Notes: generated by a model from the sequence alone, not told the origin. Counted from the first letter of the stretch, positions 18,101 through 27,964 are shown. The stretch: 64,000 nt of DNA from Trichococcus palustris (GCF_900114465.1 NZ_FOTD01000011.1:34249-98248), one strand, 5' to 3'. Numbers and translations are program-made.

Positions 18101-18706
18101 ATGGCAATGAAACTTATTGGAATCGTTGGTACAAACTCAGATCAATCTACAAACCGGAAGCTGTTGCAGTTCATCCAAAAACATTTTGCCGATAAAGCGG
18201 AAATTGAAATCTGTGAAATTAAAGGTTTGCCTGCTTTTAACGAACCGAAGGATAAAACAGCACCTGCAGGCATTCAAGAACTTGCAGAAAAAATTGAAGC
18301 TGCAGACGGTGTGATCATCAGTACACCGGAGTATGATCACTCCATTCCGGCAGCGCTGAAGAGTGTCATTGAATGGCTATCATATAGTGTGCAACCCTTT
18401 ATCGATAAACCCGTTATGATTACGGGCGCTTCGCATGGTTCTTTAGGTTCATCCCGTGCGCAAGCACATTTACGACAAATTCTTGATGCACCCGAATTGA
18501 AGGCACGTATTATGCCAAGTGCCGAATTTCTGCTTGGTCGTTCCCTTCAAGCGTTCGACGAAGAAGGAAATTTGGTGGATCGAGAAAAAATAGCAGAATT
18601 AGAAGATTGCTTTGAGGAATTTGTTTTATTCGTTGAGATAACGAATGCTTTATTGAAAGAGCATCATATTCGCAAAGTACAGAATAAAGATTTTTCTTGG
18701 AAATAA
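18101..18706 (+). CDS. NADPH-dependent FMN reductase family protein
   Basis: About 201 residues, flavodoxin-like. MKLIGIVGTNSDQSTNRKLL forms the phosphate loop, ISTPEYDHSIPAALKSVIEWL and ITGASHGSLGSSRAQAHLR are family landmarks. ATG 18101 or 18107 follow GAGAGG at 4 and 10 bases. It is a close paralogue of the N-terminal domain of the next protein (same order of motifs), with which it is cotranscribed 27 bases apart. It may supply reduced flavin or electrons from NAD(P)H to the fumarate-reductase-like enzyme. Confidence 0.88.
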   Translation: MAMKLIGIVGTNSDQSTNRKLLQFIQKHFADKAEIEICEIKGLPAFNEPKDKTAPAGIQELAEKIEAADGVIISTPEYDHSIPAALKSVIEWLSYSVQPFIDKPVMITGASHGSLGSSRAQAHLRQILDAPELKARIMPSAEFLLGRSLQAFDEEGNLVDREKIAELEDCFEEFVLFVEITNALLKEHHIRKVQNKDFSWK

Positions 18707-18733
18707 TTCAAGCAGTGATGGAGGGAAAGCTAC

Positions 18734-21154
18734 ATGAAATTTGTCGGAATAGTTGGTACGAATGCAGAATTTTCATATAACCGTCTGCTTTTAACATTTA
18801 TGGAAAAACATTTTGCCGATACAGCTGAAATTGAAGTATTGGAAATAAAAGATATGCCGTTCTTTAACGAAACGGATGATCAGACGGATAGTGAGCCGGT
18901 TCAGTTCTTTTGCAAGAAGATTGAAGAAGCTGACGGCGTCATTATCGCCACACCGGAACACAATCACTCGATCCCTTCGGCGTTGAAAAGTGTGTTGGAG
19001 TGGTTATCCTTCAAAGTGCATCCATTCGATGGCAAACCGGTGATGATCGTCGGCGCATCCTATGATGTGCAAGGGTCTTCCCGCGCGCAATTGCACTTGC
19101 GCCAAGTATTGGATGCTCCAGGGGTCAATGCAACGGTTATGCCAGGCAACGAGTTCCTGCTGGGGCGTGCGCATGAAGCATTCGATGAAAAAGGCGATTT
19201 GACAAATAAAGGGACGATCGATTTCCTGGAGAGCTGTTTCAGGAAATTCATGCGCTTTACGGATGTTGCCAATATTTTGAATCTGCCGGAAGATGTCGTA
19301 TTCGAACCCGGGGAATATACCGTCAAAGCACTTGGCCACAATGGTGATTTGCCAATGGTCGTTACTTTATCAAGTGACCGCATCGAGTCGATTGACATTG
19401 ATTCCTCAGGTGAATCCGTAGGGATTGCCGATATTGTCTTCACGCGCATCCCTCAAGAAATCATTGAGGGTCAAACGTTGAATGTCGATATCATCTCCGG
19501 GGCATCGGTGACAAGCCACGGGGTCATTGACGGGGTAGCGGAAGCGATCAAATTAGCCGGTTCAAATCCTGACATCCTGAAGAAACGTCCGAAAGCTGGT
19601 AGTCAGCCAAAACCGGAAGAAGTGGAACTTTCCACGGATGTTTTGGTTATCGGGGGTGGCGGGGCCGGATTAAGCGCGGCGGCAACGGCCCTGCAAGAAG
19701 GAAAGAACGTCATCTTGCTTGAAAAATTCCCTGCCATCGGCGGCAACACCGTCCGCACAGGCGGCCCATTGGGTGCGGCTGATCCGCAATGGCAAAACAA
19801 ATTTGCTGCACTTCCCGGGGAAGACTCCACCCTGGAAAAAATGCTGCATATGGATGAGTCCGAGATTGATGAAGAGTATCTAGCAGACTTCCGGATTCTG
19901 AAAAATCAAATCCAGGACTACCTTGCTGAAGTCGATGGCAAAGATAAATATCTCTTTGATTCCACCATCTGGCATCGCATCCAGACTTATTTGGGCGGCA
20001 AACGGACTGACCTGCAAGGGAATGTCATCTATGGCCAATACGATTTGGTAAAAACGTTGACGGATGATGCCCCTGATGCAGTGAAATGGCTGGCAGAAAT
20101 CGGCGTCGCATTCGATTGGGATAAAGTCGAAATGCCGGTAGGTATGATGTGGCGTCGTGGCCACAAGCCAAAGGAAAACCAAGGCTATGCCTTTATAGCG
20201 GCTCTCCAAAAATTTGTCGAAAAAAATGGCGGTCAAATCATCACCGACACACCGGTGAAAGAATTGTTGATTGAGGACGGGAAAGTGGTTGGCGTCATCG
20301 CAGGCGGACCTCGGAATAAAAAAGTGACCGTCCATGCTGGTGCGGTTGTCCTGGCAACGGGTGGCTTTGGTGCCAACACCAAGATGCTGAAACAGTACAA
20401 CACCTTCTGGAGCGAGATTGACGATGACATCAAGACATCCAACTCACCAGCAATCACGGGTGACGGCATCAAGTTGGGCGAAAGTGCTGGTGCTGATTTG
20501 GTAGGCATGGGCTTCACGCAAATGATGCCTGTATCCGACCCGAACACAGGCGCGCTCTTCACAGGCCTCCAAGTACCACCTGCCAACTTTGTCATGGTGA
20601 CCCAGGAAGGCAAGCGTTTCGTCAACGAATACGAAAGCCGTGATAAGTTGACTCAAGCAGCGATTGATAACGGCGGACTATTCTACTTGATTGCGGATGA
20701 TGAAATCAAGAAGACAGCTATGAACACCAACCAAGCCAAAATCGATAAAGAAGTAGCAGAAGGCATACTTTATCGTGCGGATACGATTGAAGGGCTAGCT
20801 GAACAAATAGGGATCGAACCAGAAATTCTCGTGGATTCCGTCAACAAATATAATTCCTACGTTGATGCAGGTGAAGATCCTGAATTCGGTAAAAACGTGT
20901 TTGACCTCAAAGTAGAAGTTGCACCATTCTATGCGACACCGAGAAAACCGGCCGTCCACCACACAATGGGTGGATTGAGAATCGACACAGCAACACATGT
21001 GTTGACAAAAGACGGCACGATTATTCCAGGATTATATGCGGCCGGAGAAGTCGCTGGAGGAATCCACGCGGGTAACCGTCTAGGCGGTAATGCTTTAGCG
21101 GATATTTTCACATTCGGACGTATCGCAGGAAAAAATGCTGCGAAAAATAGATAA
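18734..21154 (+). CDS. Three-domain flavoprotein: FMN reductase + FMN-bind + fumarate-reductase-like
   Basis: 806 residues, no signal peptide, so cytosolic. Residues ~1-180 are an NADPH-dependent FMN reductase domain; ~190-275 an FMN-bind domain with SGASVTSHG, where Thr260 is the expected FMN attachment site; ~300-806 a FAD_binding_2 domain with GGGGAGLS at ~307, [16 protein letters not shown] and [17 protein letters not shown], matching the active-site His and Arg regions of soluble fumarate reductases. The chain can carry electrons from NAD(P)H through two flavins to an unsaturated acid such as fumarate, acrylate or urocanate derivatives. Related multi-domain NADH:fumarate/acrylate reductases exist; the exact substrate is not readable here. 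Confidence 0.92.
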   Translation: MKFVGIVGTNAEFSYNRLLLTFMEKHFADTAEIEVLEIKDMPFFNETDDQTDSEPVQFFCKKIEEADGVIIATPEHNHSIPSALKSVLEWLSFKVHPFDGKPVMIVGASYDVQGSSRAQLHLRQVLDAPGVNATVMPGNEFLLGRAHEAFDEKGDLTNKGTIDFLESCFRKFMRFTDVANILNLPEDVVFEPGEYTVKALGHNGDLPMVVTLSSDRIESIDIDSSGESVGIADIVFTRIPQEIIEGQTLNVDIISGASVTSHGVIDGVAEAIKLAGSNPDILKKRPKAGSQPKPEEVELSTDVLVIGGGGAGLSAAATALQEGKNVILLEKFPAIGGNTVRTGGPLGAADPQWQNKFAALPGEDSTLEKMLHMDESEIDEEYLADFRILKNQIQDYLAEVDGKDKYLFDSTIWHRIQTYLGGKRTDLQGNVIYGQYDLVKTLTDDAPDAVKWLAEIGVAFDWDKVEMPVGMMWRRGHKPKENQGYAFIAALQKFVEKNGGQIITDTPVKELLIEDGKVVGVIAGGPRNKKVTVHAGAVVLATGGFGANTKMLKQYNTFWSEIDDDIKTSNSPAITGDGIKLGESAGADLVGMGFTQMMPVSDPNTGALFTGLQVPPANFVMVTQEGKRFVNEYESRDKLTQAAIDNGGLFYLIADDEIKKTAMNTNQAKIDKEVAEGILYRADTIEGLAEQIGIEPEILVDSVNKYNSYVDAGEDPEFGKNVFDLKVEVAPFYATPRKPAVHHTMGGLRIDTATHVLTKDGTIIPGLYAAGEVAGGIHAGNRLGGNALADIFTFGRIAGKNAAKNR

Positions 21155-21197
21155 TCATACTGATTGCTGAATAAGAAGAGCGGTTATGAACGAACGA

Positions 21198-21238
21198 AGA
21201 GCGAAGAGAAGGGGGAACCCATCTCTTCGCTCTTTTTT
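21198..21238 (+). terminator. Terminator of flavin reductase operon
   Basis: Perfect 12-bp stem AGAGCGAAGAGA / TCTCTTCGCTCT followed by a T tract. Confidence 0.92.
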
Positions 21239-21289
21239 ATCGTTTTTGATAGTAGTAATAAGAATATTTCCTGAAAGAACGGTGGATTT

Positions 21290-21540
21290 TGGACGTCAAT
21301 CTCTGGCGAGGGATGTCTCACCGGGAAATAGCGACGCGAACGCACTCGAATCTCCGGTGAGGGTTGGTTCATCGGGAAACAGCACAGGAATCAGAGCCGA
21401 ATCTCCGATGAGGACTCGCTCACCGGAGATTAACATGACGAACAGACTCGAATTCCGAAGAGGTCGCCTGTAGCGATGTGAACGGGGCTCGAATTCCCAG
21501 CGAGGCTCATCGGAAAATTCGTCTCGCGAATAGCCAGATT
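21290..21540. repeat. Intergenic palindromic repeat array, copy R2
   Basis: Four to five degenerate units with cores TCTGGCGAGGGATG...TCACCGGGAAA, TCTCCGGTGAGGGTTG and TCTCCGATGAGGACTC...CACCGGAGA. The linker CAGCACAGGAATCAGAGCCG is nearly the same as in R1 and R3. It follows the operon terminator by about 50 bases. Confidence 0.8.
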
Positions 21541-21607
21541 TAGACGATTCGTTGAGATGTATGATGATTTTCTTTACTAAATCAATATGAAGTGGTATTT
21601 TATATTG

Positions 21608-21621
21608 AGAACGTTCATTCT
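21608..21621. promoter_or_regulatory. TetR-type operator 1
   Basis: AGAACGTTCATTCT, within TTGAGAACGTTCATTCTAAA, fits the dyad AGAAnGnnCnTTCT. The same dyad is at 23105-23118 before the OYE gene. It lies 79 bases upstream of the TetR start. Confidence 0.7.
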
Positions 21622-21699
21622 AAAAAGAAGGTAACACTTTTTTAGTGTTGTTCATATCTGGTAAAAAGAGCATCAAATTTTGAAAGGAGGGAAATAGTC

Positions 21700-22296
21700 A
21701 TGGCTAGAAGTAAAGAATTTAATGAAGAAGAAGCTTTGGATAAAGCGATGGAAATTTTTTGGAAACAAGGATATGAAAAAACTTCGGTTCAGGATTTGGT
21801 AGATCAGATGGGGATCCATCGCAGGAGTTTATACGATACATTTGGAGATAAACATTCTCTTTTTGTCCAAACTTTGGAACGTTACGAATCGCTTATCACT
21901 TCTCAAATTAAGAAACAAATAACAGAAGACATGACAACTGTTGAGTCCATCAGAAAAATATTTGAACTCGCCATCTACTCTGATAATACCTATCCGAAGG
22001 GATGCCTACTTGTCAACACGGCAGTAGAATTATCATTACTTGATGACGAAGTGTCTCAAAGAATAAAAGCTGCTTTTAAGCAGACTGAAAAATTAATAGC
22101 GGATCTATTGCGTAAAGGACAAGCAAAAGGGGAAGTTGCAAGTTCATTTGATATTAGCGAACTCTCACGTTATATCCATAACGCACTTATTGGTGTGAGA
22201 GTATCAGTGAAAATGGCAGCTAATCAAAAAGAGTTAGATGCGACGATTGATATGACGCTATCCATATTGAAAAATGATCAATCAAAGCAATCTTAA
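21700..22296 (+). CDS. TetR/AcrR family repressor
   Basis: A 198-residue regulator with an N-terminal TetR helix-turn-helix (residues ~8-50: EALDKAMEIFWKQGYEKTSVQDL, IHRRSLYDTFGDKHSLF) and an all-helical ligand domain of the type seen in repressors of reductase genes (TetR_C of the YcdC/NemR-like group). AAAGGAGGG precedes ATG 21700. It is cotranscribed with the SDR 24 bases downstream and likely represses both that operon and the OYE/MDR operon through the matched dyads at 21608 and 23105. Confidence 0.92.
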   Translation: MARSKEFNEEEALDKAMEIFWKQGYEKTSVQDLVDQMGIHRRSLYDTFGDKHSLFVQTLERYESLITSQIKKQITEDMTTVESIRKIFELAIYSDNTYPKGCLLVNTAVELSLLDDEVSQRIKAAFKQTEKLIADLLRKGQAKGEVASSFDISELSRYIHNALIGVRVSVKMAANQKELDATIDMTLSILKNDQSKQS

Positions 22297-22320
22297 AAAA
22301 TTTAAAGGGGAAAAACAACT

Positions 22321-23073
22321 ATGAAATACACAGTTATCACAGGCGCTAGCTCAGGGATAGGATACGAAACAGCATTAGCATTTGCAAGACGTGGAAAGAA
22401 TTTGATTGTTGTCGCAAGAAGAGAGTCCAAACTGGAAGAACTTAAGTCAACAATCAAAGGTATTGATTCCAATCTGGATGTCATTATACAAACAAGTGAC
22501 CTGTCTGATACAAAGCAAGCCCATGATTTATACCATAATTTAAAAGATTATCAAATTGAGACATGGATCAATAATGCAGGATTAGGGGATTCCTCAATGA
22601 TAATTGATGAAGACTTAGATAAGGTAGAAAACCTGTTACGGGTGAATATTGATTCATTAACGATTTTGTCGGCCTTATATGCGAGAGACTATGCTGATGT
22701 AGAGGGCGCACAATTGATTAATGTCTCATCCGCTTTGGGATATGCTATTTCACTAGGAAGTGTTGTATATTCTGCTTCAAAATATTATGTCAGTGCTTTT
22801 ACAGAAGGTCTTGCCAGAGAACTCAAACTACAAAATGCAAAATTGACAGCTAAAATATTAGCACCAGCTATGACGGAAACAGAATTTGTAAACAATGCAA
22901 ATAATGTTCAAAACTTTGATTACAAGTCAAAATTTGATAAATTTCATACAGCTAGAGAAATGGCTGGGTTTATGATGGCTGTTTACGATAGTGATAAAGT
23001 TATTGGACTTGTTGATGGTAATTATGAATTTGGATTAAGGGATCAAATTTATCCGATTCTAGAAAATTTTTAA
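22321..23073 (+). CDS. Short-chain dehydrogenase/reductase
   Basis: A 250-residue classical SDR. TGASSGIG at residues 7-14 binds NAD(P); NNAG is present, and the catalytic Tyr150 and Lys154 lie in YSASK. The Arg-rich segment VVARRESK after the second strand favours NADP. AAAGGGG precedes ATG 22321. Member of the TetR operon; substrate unknown, probably an aldehyde or ketone. Confidence 0.9.
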   Translation: MKYTVITGASSGIGYETALAFARRGKNLIVVARRESKLEELKSTIKGIDSNLDVIIQTSDLSDTKQAHDLYHNLKDYQIETWINNAGLGDSSMIIDEDLDKVENLLRVNIDSLTILSALYARDYADVEGAQLINVSSALGYAISLGSVVYSASKYYVSAFTEGLARELKLQNAKLTAKILAPAMTETEFVNNANNVQNFDYKSKFDKFHTAREMAGFMMAVYDSDKVIGLVDGNYEFGLRDQIYPILENF

Positions 23074-23104
23074 TCACGGAACACATATTTTTTTTACTTA
23101 TTTG

Positions 23105-23118
23105 AGAATGTTCGTTCT
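23105..23118. promoter_or_regulatory. TetR-type operator 2
   Basis: AGAATGTTCGTTCT, in TTTGAGAATGTTCGTTCTAA, differs from operator 1 at two of 14 positions, both outside the conserved dyad bases. It sits about 90 bases before the OYE gene. Confidence 0.7.
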
Positions 23119-23209
23119 AAAATAAAGGGAAATAGATAGTTGAATGAAGTTACCAGCAGGAAGAAAAAGGGTGACTAAAAAATAATAAAGTATACGAGGA
23201 GTGAACATA

Positions 23210-24277
23210 TTGACAAAACTATGGGACAAAACAAAGGTAGGCACTATCGAATTGCCACACCGACTAGTAATGGCACCAATGACAAGAAGCAGAGCGCAAG
23301 GAGATGGTGTACCAGGAGAGCTAGCAGCCCAATACTATGGGCAACGTGCTTCAATGGGCTTGATTATTAGTGAAGGGTCACAACCATCAGCTGAGGGCCA
23401 AGGTTACTTATTCACTCCAGGAATCTATACTCAGGAGCAGATAGCAGGATGGAGAACTGTTACGAATGCCGTACACCAGTCTGGAGGTTCTATGTATATT
23501 CAGTTGATGCATGTTGGACGCATCTCACATCCAGAAAATACTCCTGATCATCATCAAGCAGTCGCACCTTCAGCGGTTGCACCAGGCGTTCCGATTTTTA
23601 CTGCAAAAGGCATGAGAGAAGTACCCGTTCCCCGCGAATTGACTGAGGAAGAAATTCAAGGTGCAATTGCAGATTTTCGCAAAGCAGCAGCATCAGCGAT
23701 TGAGGCAGGGGCTGATGGCGTAGAAATCCATGGTGCAAATGGTTATCTTATACACCAATTTTTGGGAGAAAATTCGAATCTTAGAACAGACAGCTACGGA
23801 GCCACTGTTGAAAATCGTGCTCGTTTTGCTATAGAGGTGGCTAAAGCCGTTGTAGATGAAATAGGTGCAGATAGAGTTGGTTTTAGAATATCTCCAAAAA
23901 GTCCTCTTGGCGGGATTGACGAAGGAACACTCGGCCCGGATGTCTATCGTTATCTTGTGAAAGAACTCAATGCGTTACACCTTTCTTATCTACATGTGAT
24001 GCATGCAGGTGGAGAAGAATTATTGCAAGACATACGTTCGATTTGGGAGAACCCCCTAATTGTAAATCGGGCTGGAAGAGCTTTAGCGGATTTGGATAAA
24101 GATATTCAAGCAGGAGCGGCGGATCTTGCATCAGTTGGCCAATGGGCTTTAGCTAACCCGGATTTTATTGATCGATTAAAAAACGGCTATCCCTTGAACC
24201 CAGTCAAACCTGAAACCTTATACGCTGGAGAAGGTAGTGATGGTTATACAGATTATCCTACATATGCAGTAAGATAG
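23210..24277 (+). CDS. Old yellow enzyme family NADH:flavin oxidoreductase
   Basis: About 355 residues, NemA/OYE-type (alpha/beta)8 barrel with FMN. MAPMTRSRA near the start, the substrate-anion pair HGANGYLIHQFL, and RVGFRISP are family landmarks. TTG 23210 is chosen: GAGGAG lies 8 bases before it, and the result begins MTKLWDKTKVGTIELPHR as OYE proteins do; GTG 23201 overlaps the ribosome binding site. These enzymes reduce electrophilic C=C bonds, nitro esters or N-ethylmaleimide-like compounds using NAD(P)H. Likely induced by electrophiles through the TetR operator upstream. Confidence 0.93.
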   Translation: MTKLWDKTKVGTIELPHRLVMAPMTRSRAQGDGVPGELAAQYYGQRASMGLIISEGSQPSAEGQGYLFTPGIYTQEQIAGWRTVTNAVHQSGGSMYIQLMHVGRISHPENTPDHHQAVAPSAVAPGVPIFTAKGMREVPVPRELTEEEIQGAIADFRKAAASAIEAGADGVEIHGANGYLIHQFLGENSNLRTDSYGATVENRARFAIEVAKAVVDEIGADRVGFRISPKSPLGGIDEGTLGPDVYRYLVKELNALHLSYLHVMHAGGEELLQDIRSIWENPLIVNRAGRALADLDKDIQAGAADLASVGQWALANPDFIDRLKNGYPLNPVKPETLYAGEGSDGYTDYPTYAVR

Positions 24278-24300
24278 GTAAAGTAAAAGGAGATGTTGAT

Positions 24301-25308
24301 ATGAAAGCAGCTCAAATTAAGAAATACTCGAAAGAAATGAAAGCTGAAATCGAAGAAATCCCTATACCGGAGATTAGTGATCACGAAGTTTTAGTGAAAG
24401 TAAAGGCAGCAGCTGTTAATCATTTGGAAATGCTAAACATGACAGGAAGCGTCAAATTAATTCAAGATTACGATATGCCTCTAACGATCGGCAATGAGTT
24501 AACAGGGATTATTTCTGAGGTTGGGAAATCTGTCTCAGAATTTAAGAAAGGTGATGCGATTTATACGCGACTTCCGTTAGAGAAAATAGGCGCTTTTGCT
24601 GAATATGTCGCCGTTGACGCTAAAGCAATTTGGTATTTGCCTGAGAATCTCGACTTTGTTACAGGGGCAGCCGCTCCCTTAACTGGTCTAACGGCGTATC
24701 AAGGATTGCATGAGGAACTAAATGCTAAAGCTGGGCAAACGGTATTCATCCCTGGTGGATCAGGAAGTTTTGGACAAATGGCTGTTCCCATAGCCAAAGC
24801 CATGGGACTGACCGTCATTGTATCCGGAAATCCATCTGCTCGTGAACAGATCCTCGCCGCCGGTGCCACTCAATACATTGATTATACGAAAGAAAATTAT
24901 TGGGAAGTGCTGAAGGAAGTGGATTTTGTCATTGATACACTCGGTGCTGCTGAATTTGATCGTGAATTATCGATAATCAAACCTGGAGGAAGGTTGTTGA
25001 GCCTTCGAACAGGACCAAATAAACAGTTTGCAAAAGATCATGGATTTCCAAAATGGAAACAACACCTTTTTGCGTTAGCAGGGGCTAAATTTGATCGGAA
25101 AGCTAAAAAACAGGGTGTCGTGTATCGTTTTATATTTGTTCGTTCCAACGGCTCACAGCTGGAAGCAATCTCAAAAATCATAGAAGAAAATAATATTATC
25201 CCGGCTGTCGATTCAACTGAATTTACTTTAAGTCAAGTTAATGAAGCGTTGAATCTGGTGTCGAGTGGCCATCCTAAAGGGAAAGTTGTCATCAAGATTT
25301 CAGATTGA
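24301..25308 (+). CDS. Medium-chain dehydrogenase, quinone-oxidoreductase-like
   Basis: A 335-residue zinc-free MDR protein (QOR-like). GNELTGIISEVG and GDAIYTRLP belong to the catalytic domain; the NADPH fold has VFIPGGSGSFGQMAVPIAKAMG. Zinc ligands are absent. AAGGAGATG precedes ATG 24301, and it is 23 bases downstream of the OYE gene, so one operon. Probably reduces quinones or enones, complementing the OYE. Confidence 0.9.
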   Translation: MKAAQIKKYSKEMKAEIEEIPIPEISDHEVLVKVKAAAVNHLEMLNMTGSVKLIQDYDMPLTIGNELTGIISEVGKSVSEFKKGDAIYTRLPLEKIGAFAEYVAVDAKAIWYLPENLDFVTGAAAPLTGLTAYQGLHEELNAKAGQTVFIPGGSGSFGQMAVPIAKAMGLTVIVSGNPSAREQILAAGATQYIDYTKENYWEVLKEVDFVIDTLGAAEFDRELSIIKPGGRLLSLRTGPNKQFAKDHGFPKWKQHLFALAGAKFDRKAKKQGVVYRFIFVRSNGSQLEAISKIIEENNIIPAVDSTEFTLSQVNEALNLVSSGHPKGKVVIKISD

Positions 25309-25400
25309 AAAAAACCAGAAGTGAGGACGTATAGGTACAGAAGAAAAAGCGGCACATTATCACGATCCTCATCATAGTATCACTTTCCAGCCTTCATCTC

Positions 25401-25431
25401 TTGACTTCACCTGAAGGTTAAGGTGTAAGGT
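25401..25431 (+). promoter_or_regulatory. MerR-type promoter (19-bp spacer) upstream of SDR
   Basis: TTGACT (25401-25406) and TAAGGT (25426-25431) are separated by 19 bases that contain the dyad CACCTGAAGGTTAAGGTG. Overlong 19-bp spacers with a central dyad are the hallmark of MerR activation. The dyad differs from that of the MerR gene at 50349, so another MerR protein is implied. An alternative extended -10 (TGTTATAAT, 25459-25467) lies downstream. Confidence 0.6.
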
Positions 25432-25555
25432 TTCAGTAAGCCTAAAGAAAGTTCCCGGTGTTATAATAAAAATGGACAAGCAGTTGGCAGAATGAGAAGG
25501 ACGCTGTTCGATTTTTCAAGGATAATACCGGGACAAAATGGAAAGGATGAAGATT

Positions 25556-26302
25556 ATGACAATCAAAGACAAAGTAGTGATCATCACGGGGGCATCATCC
25601 GGAATCGGTGAAGCATCAGCGCGATTATTGGCGAGAAAAGGCGCTAAATTAGTGTTGGGCGCACGGAGAGAAGAAAAATTGAAGCAATTAGTGGACGAAA
25701 TCGTTCAGGGCGGCGGGGAAGCTGTCTACCATGTTACGGATGTCACCAAAATCGAGGACAACCAAAAATTGGTTGATTTGGCAAAAGAAAAATTCGGCAA
25801 AGTGGATGTCATTTTCCTGAATGCCGGCGTGATGCCGAACTCGCCTTTATCGCAGCTGAAAACGAAGGATTGGCATCAAATGGTGGACGTCAACATCAAG
25901 GGCGTGCTGAACGGGATTGCAGCGGTCCTTCCGGAATTCACGAAACAGAAATTCGGTCATGTCATCACCACATCCTCCGTTGCCGGCCTTAAGGCGTACC
26001 CGGGCGGAGCAGTCTACGGCGCCACAAAATGGGCAGTCCGCGATCTGATGGAAGTGCTGCGCATGGAATCCGCGATGGAAGGCACCAATATCAGAACGGC
26101 CACAATCTATCCGGCTGCGATCAACACTGAATTGCTTGAAACCATCAGTGACGAGAAGACTTCCAAAGATATGGGCGCGATTTATCAAAAATTCGGCATC
26201 AGCCCAGATCGCGTAGCCAATGTGGTCGCCTTCGCAATCGATCAGCCCGGGGACACCAACGTAAACGAATTTACGATCGGACCGACTATCCAACCTTGGT
26301 AA
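25556..26302 (+). CDS. Short-chain dehydrogenase/reductase (YdfG-like)
   Basis: A 248-residue classical SDR. TGASSGIG at residues 11-18, NAG in FLNAGVMPNS, and YGATK with Tyr154 and Lys158. ATG 25556 is used because GAAAGGA lies 8 bases before it; the upstream ATGs at 25538 and 25547 overlap that site. It is close to the serine/3-hydroxy-acid dehydrogenase-like SDRs and stands alone under a MerR-type promoter, which suggests a role in aldehyde or electrophile stress. Confidence 0.9.
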   Translation: MTIKDKVVIITGASSGIGEASARLLARKGAKLVLGARREEKLKQLVDEIVQGGGEAVYHVTDVTKIEDNQKLVDLAKEKFGKVDVIFLNAGVMPNSPLSQLKTKDWHQMVDVNIKGVLNGIAAVLPEFTKQKFGHVITTSSVAGLKAYPGGAVYGATKWAVRDLMEVLRMESAMEGTNIRTATIYPAAINTELLETISDEKTSKDMGAIYQKFGISPDRVANVVAFAIDQPGDTNVNEFTIGPTIQPW

Positions 26303-26310
26303 TAACTAAC

Positions 26311-26358
26311 GAAAGCAAGTCCTTTGTACCGTTAGGGTACGGAGGATTTTCTTTTTCA
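26311..26358 (+). terminator. Probable terminator after SDR
   Basis: Imperfect stem GTCCTTTGTACC/GGGTACGGAGGA followed by TTTTCTTTTT. Confidence 0.65.
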
Positions 26359-26365
26359 TTTTTTG

Positions 26366-26570
26366 GAGCGTGTGGGCCGGATCTCCTATGAGGGTTGCTT
26401 CACCTGAGGGACGTGAGGCAACCGCACCCGATTTCCCGGCGGGGTTTGCTTCATCGGGAGACAGCACAGTAATCAGAGCCGAATCTCCGTTGAGGAACAC
26501 CTCACCGGAAAAGAGCGAGAGGAACAGAGACGATTCCCGGCGAGACCCGTCTCACCGGAGATTCTGAAAG
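26366..26570. repeat. Intergenic palindromic repeat array, copy R3
   Basis: Begins with GAGCGTG about 10 bases after the T tract of the preceding terminator. Units include TCTCCTATGAGGGTTGCTTC, TTTCCCGGCGGGG...TCATCGGGA and TCTCCGTTGAGG...CTCACCGGA, with the linker ACAGCACAGTAATCAGAGCC shared with R1 and R2. Confidence 0.8.
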
Positions 26571-26580
26571 ATGACAGTAA

Positions 26581-26628
26581 AAGGCCCAGGCAAAACTCAT
26601 CTACTTGATGAGCTTTGCCTGGGTCTTT
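26581..26628. terminator. Bidirectional hairpin between SDR and HAD genes
   Basis: AAGGCCCAGGCAAAACTCAT pairs with ATGAGCTTTGCCTGGGTCTT around a short loop. It can stop transcription of the HAD gene arriving on the minus strand (tail CCTTTTACTG) and transcripts from the left. Confidence 0.7.
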
Positions 26629-26639
26629 ATTAATTCACA

Positions 26640-27557
26640 TTATTTTAGACAACTGGAGGGTAGGGACTGAATATGCCCTTGCTCTTCTAATTGCGTCAAC
26701 ATATTAAAGACTCCAAAATTATCATTCGTATTTGTAACGAAATTTGCATTTTGTTGCGCTGAAGGAAGGGCGTTTTTCATTGCGACAGAGAATTTTTTCT
26801 CATGGAACATGGAGATATCATTTTCGCTATCCCCAAATACTACGATTTCATCATTCTCTATGCCTGATAGTTGCAGCAATTCATCCAGTGCATTTCCTTT
26901 GGTGATGTTTTTATAGGTAATTTCCATTTTTCTCTCATCAGAAAAAACGAATTCAAAATCACCGTATATGGGATGATTGGTCAAAGTTTCTTTGATGAAT
27001 TCCATGTAATGTGGGTCTTGCACGACGGACATTTTATTACAATATTCGGGTGATAAATTAATATCGCGAATCATATGTTGGTTTGGATAGCCATCCCGCG
27101 TGTCACATAACCAACCGAACATGCCTCCCATCCATGGATAGTCTTGCGGAAGCTTCATTTCACCGCGAATATTCTTTTTGAGAGTGTATATTTTTTCAGG
27201 CAAGTATGTGTAAACCGTATCGTCTTGACTGTATTGGATTTCCACATTGAAGAGCGAAAAGTAATCATTGAGTTTCTTGATATCTTCAGTATCCAAAATA
27301 CCTAATCTATTTCTTTCTTCGGTACTGACATTGTAGATGGAGGTTCCGTTCACATCGATGATCATACCATTGTTTTTGTCCATTTCCAATTTCAATGCGT
27401 CAGGCAATAAGCGGAGATAACTTCTGCCGCTTGCCAGAATTAATTTTATTCCGTTTTGCTGAAGAGTTATCAACTTATCTAGTGTTTTTCCATCTATTTC
27501 ACCATTTGAGTTGAGTAGCGTTCCGTCCATATCGCATACGATCGCTTTTATTGTCAC
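26640..27557 (-). CDS. HAD family phosphatase, Cof type
   Basis: About 305 residues. GTG at 27557 is chosen: GGAGG lies 8 bases upstream, and the product starts directly before the nucleophile motif CDMDGTLL. Other HAD motifs follow (LILASGRS for motif II; GDSENDISM for motif IV). Cof-type HADs (HAD-IIB, C2 cap) dephosphorylate sugar phosphates or FMN-like compounds. An open frame extends 39 codons further upstream but without a better ribosome binding site. Confidence 0.9.
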   Translation of the reverse strand: MTIKAIVCDMDGTLLNSNGEIDGKTLDKLITLQQNGIKLILASGRSYLRLLPDALKLEMDKNNGMIIDVNGTSIYNVSTEERNRLGILDTEDIKKLNDYFSLFNVEIQYSQDDTVYTYLPEKIYTLKKNIRGEMKLPQDYPWMGGMFGWLCDTRDGYPNQHMIRDINLSPEYCNKMSVVQDPHYMEFIKETLTNHPIYGDFEFVFSDERKMEITYKNITKGNALDELLQLSGIENDEIVVFGDSENDISMFHEKKFSVAMKNALPSAQQNANFVTNTNDNFGVFNMLTQLEEQGHIQSLPSSCLK

Positions 27558-27964
27558 TATTTTATCCTCCGTCTTTTTTATATTCAAAGCTTCCCTTATT
27601 TCATCAAAAGATTTATTGTTTTCCAATTTATTATTACACATGACACTAACATATAGAATAGCACTTATAACCAAAAATAAAAATATGAGAGGTCACTGCT
27701 TCAGATCGAAACGCGGATTCCTCTGCATACACGAAAAAGCAGCATCGGACAATTTGACTAATTTAGAATCAGGAGAACTTGTAAAAGAAATTATTTTCAC
27801 ATCATGCTTCCTTAGAAAGGGGTTCTCTCACTCGCAACATTACATGAAAAAAAGTAATATTCAACTCCAAAATAACGGGTTCAAACACTTGCGGAAATTT
27901 ATCCACCGGTTTGGACTGATTCTCGGCTGCGGAGATAGCGGGTTAGCGACTCCGGAACTTTACG

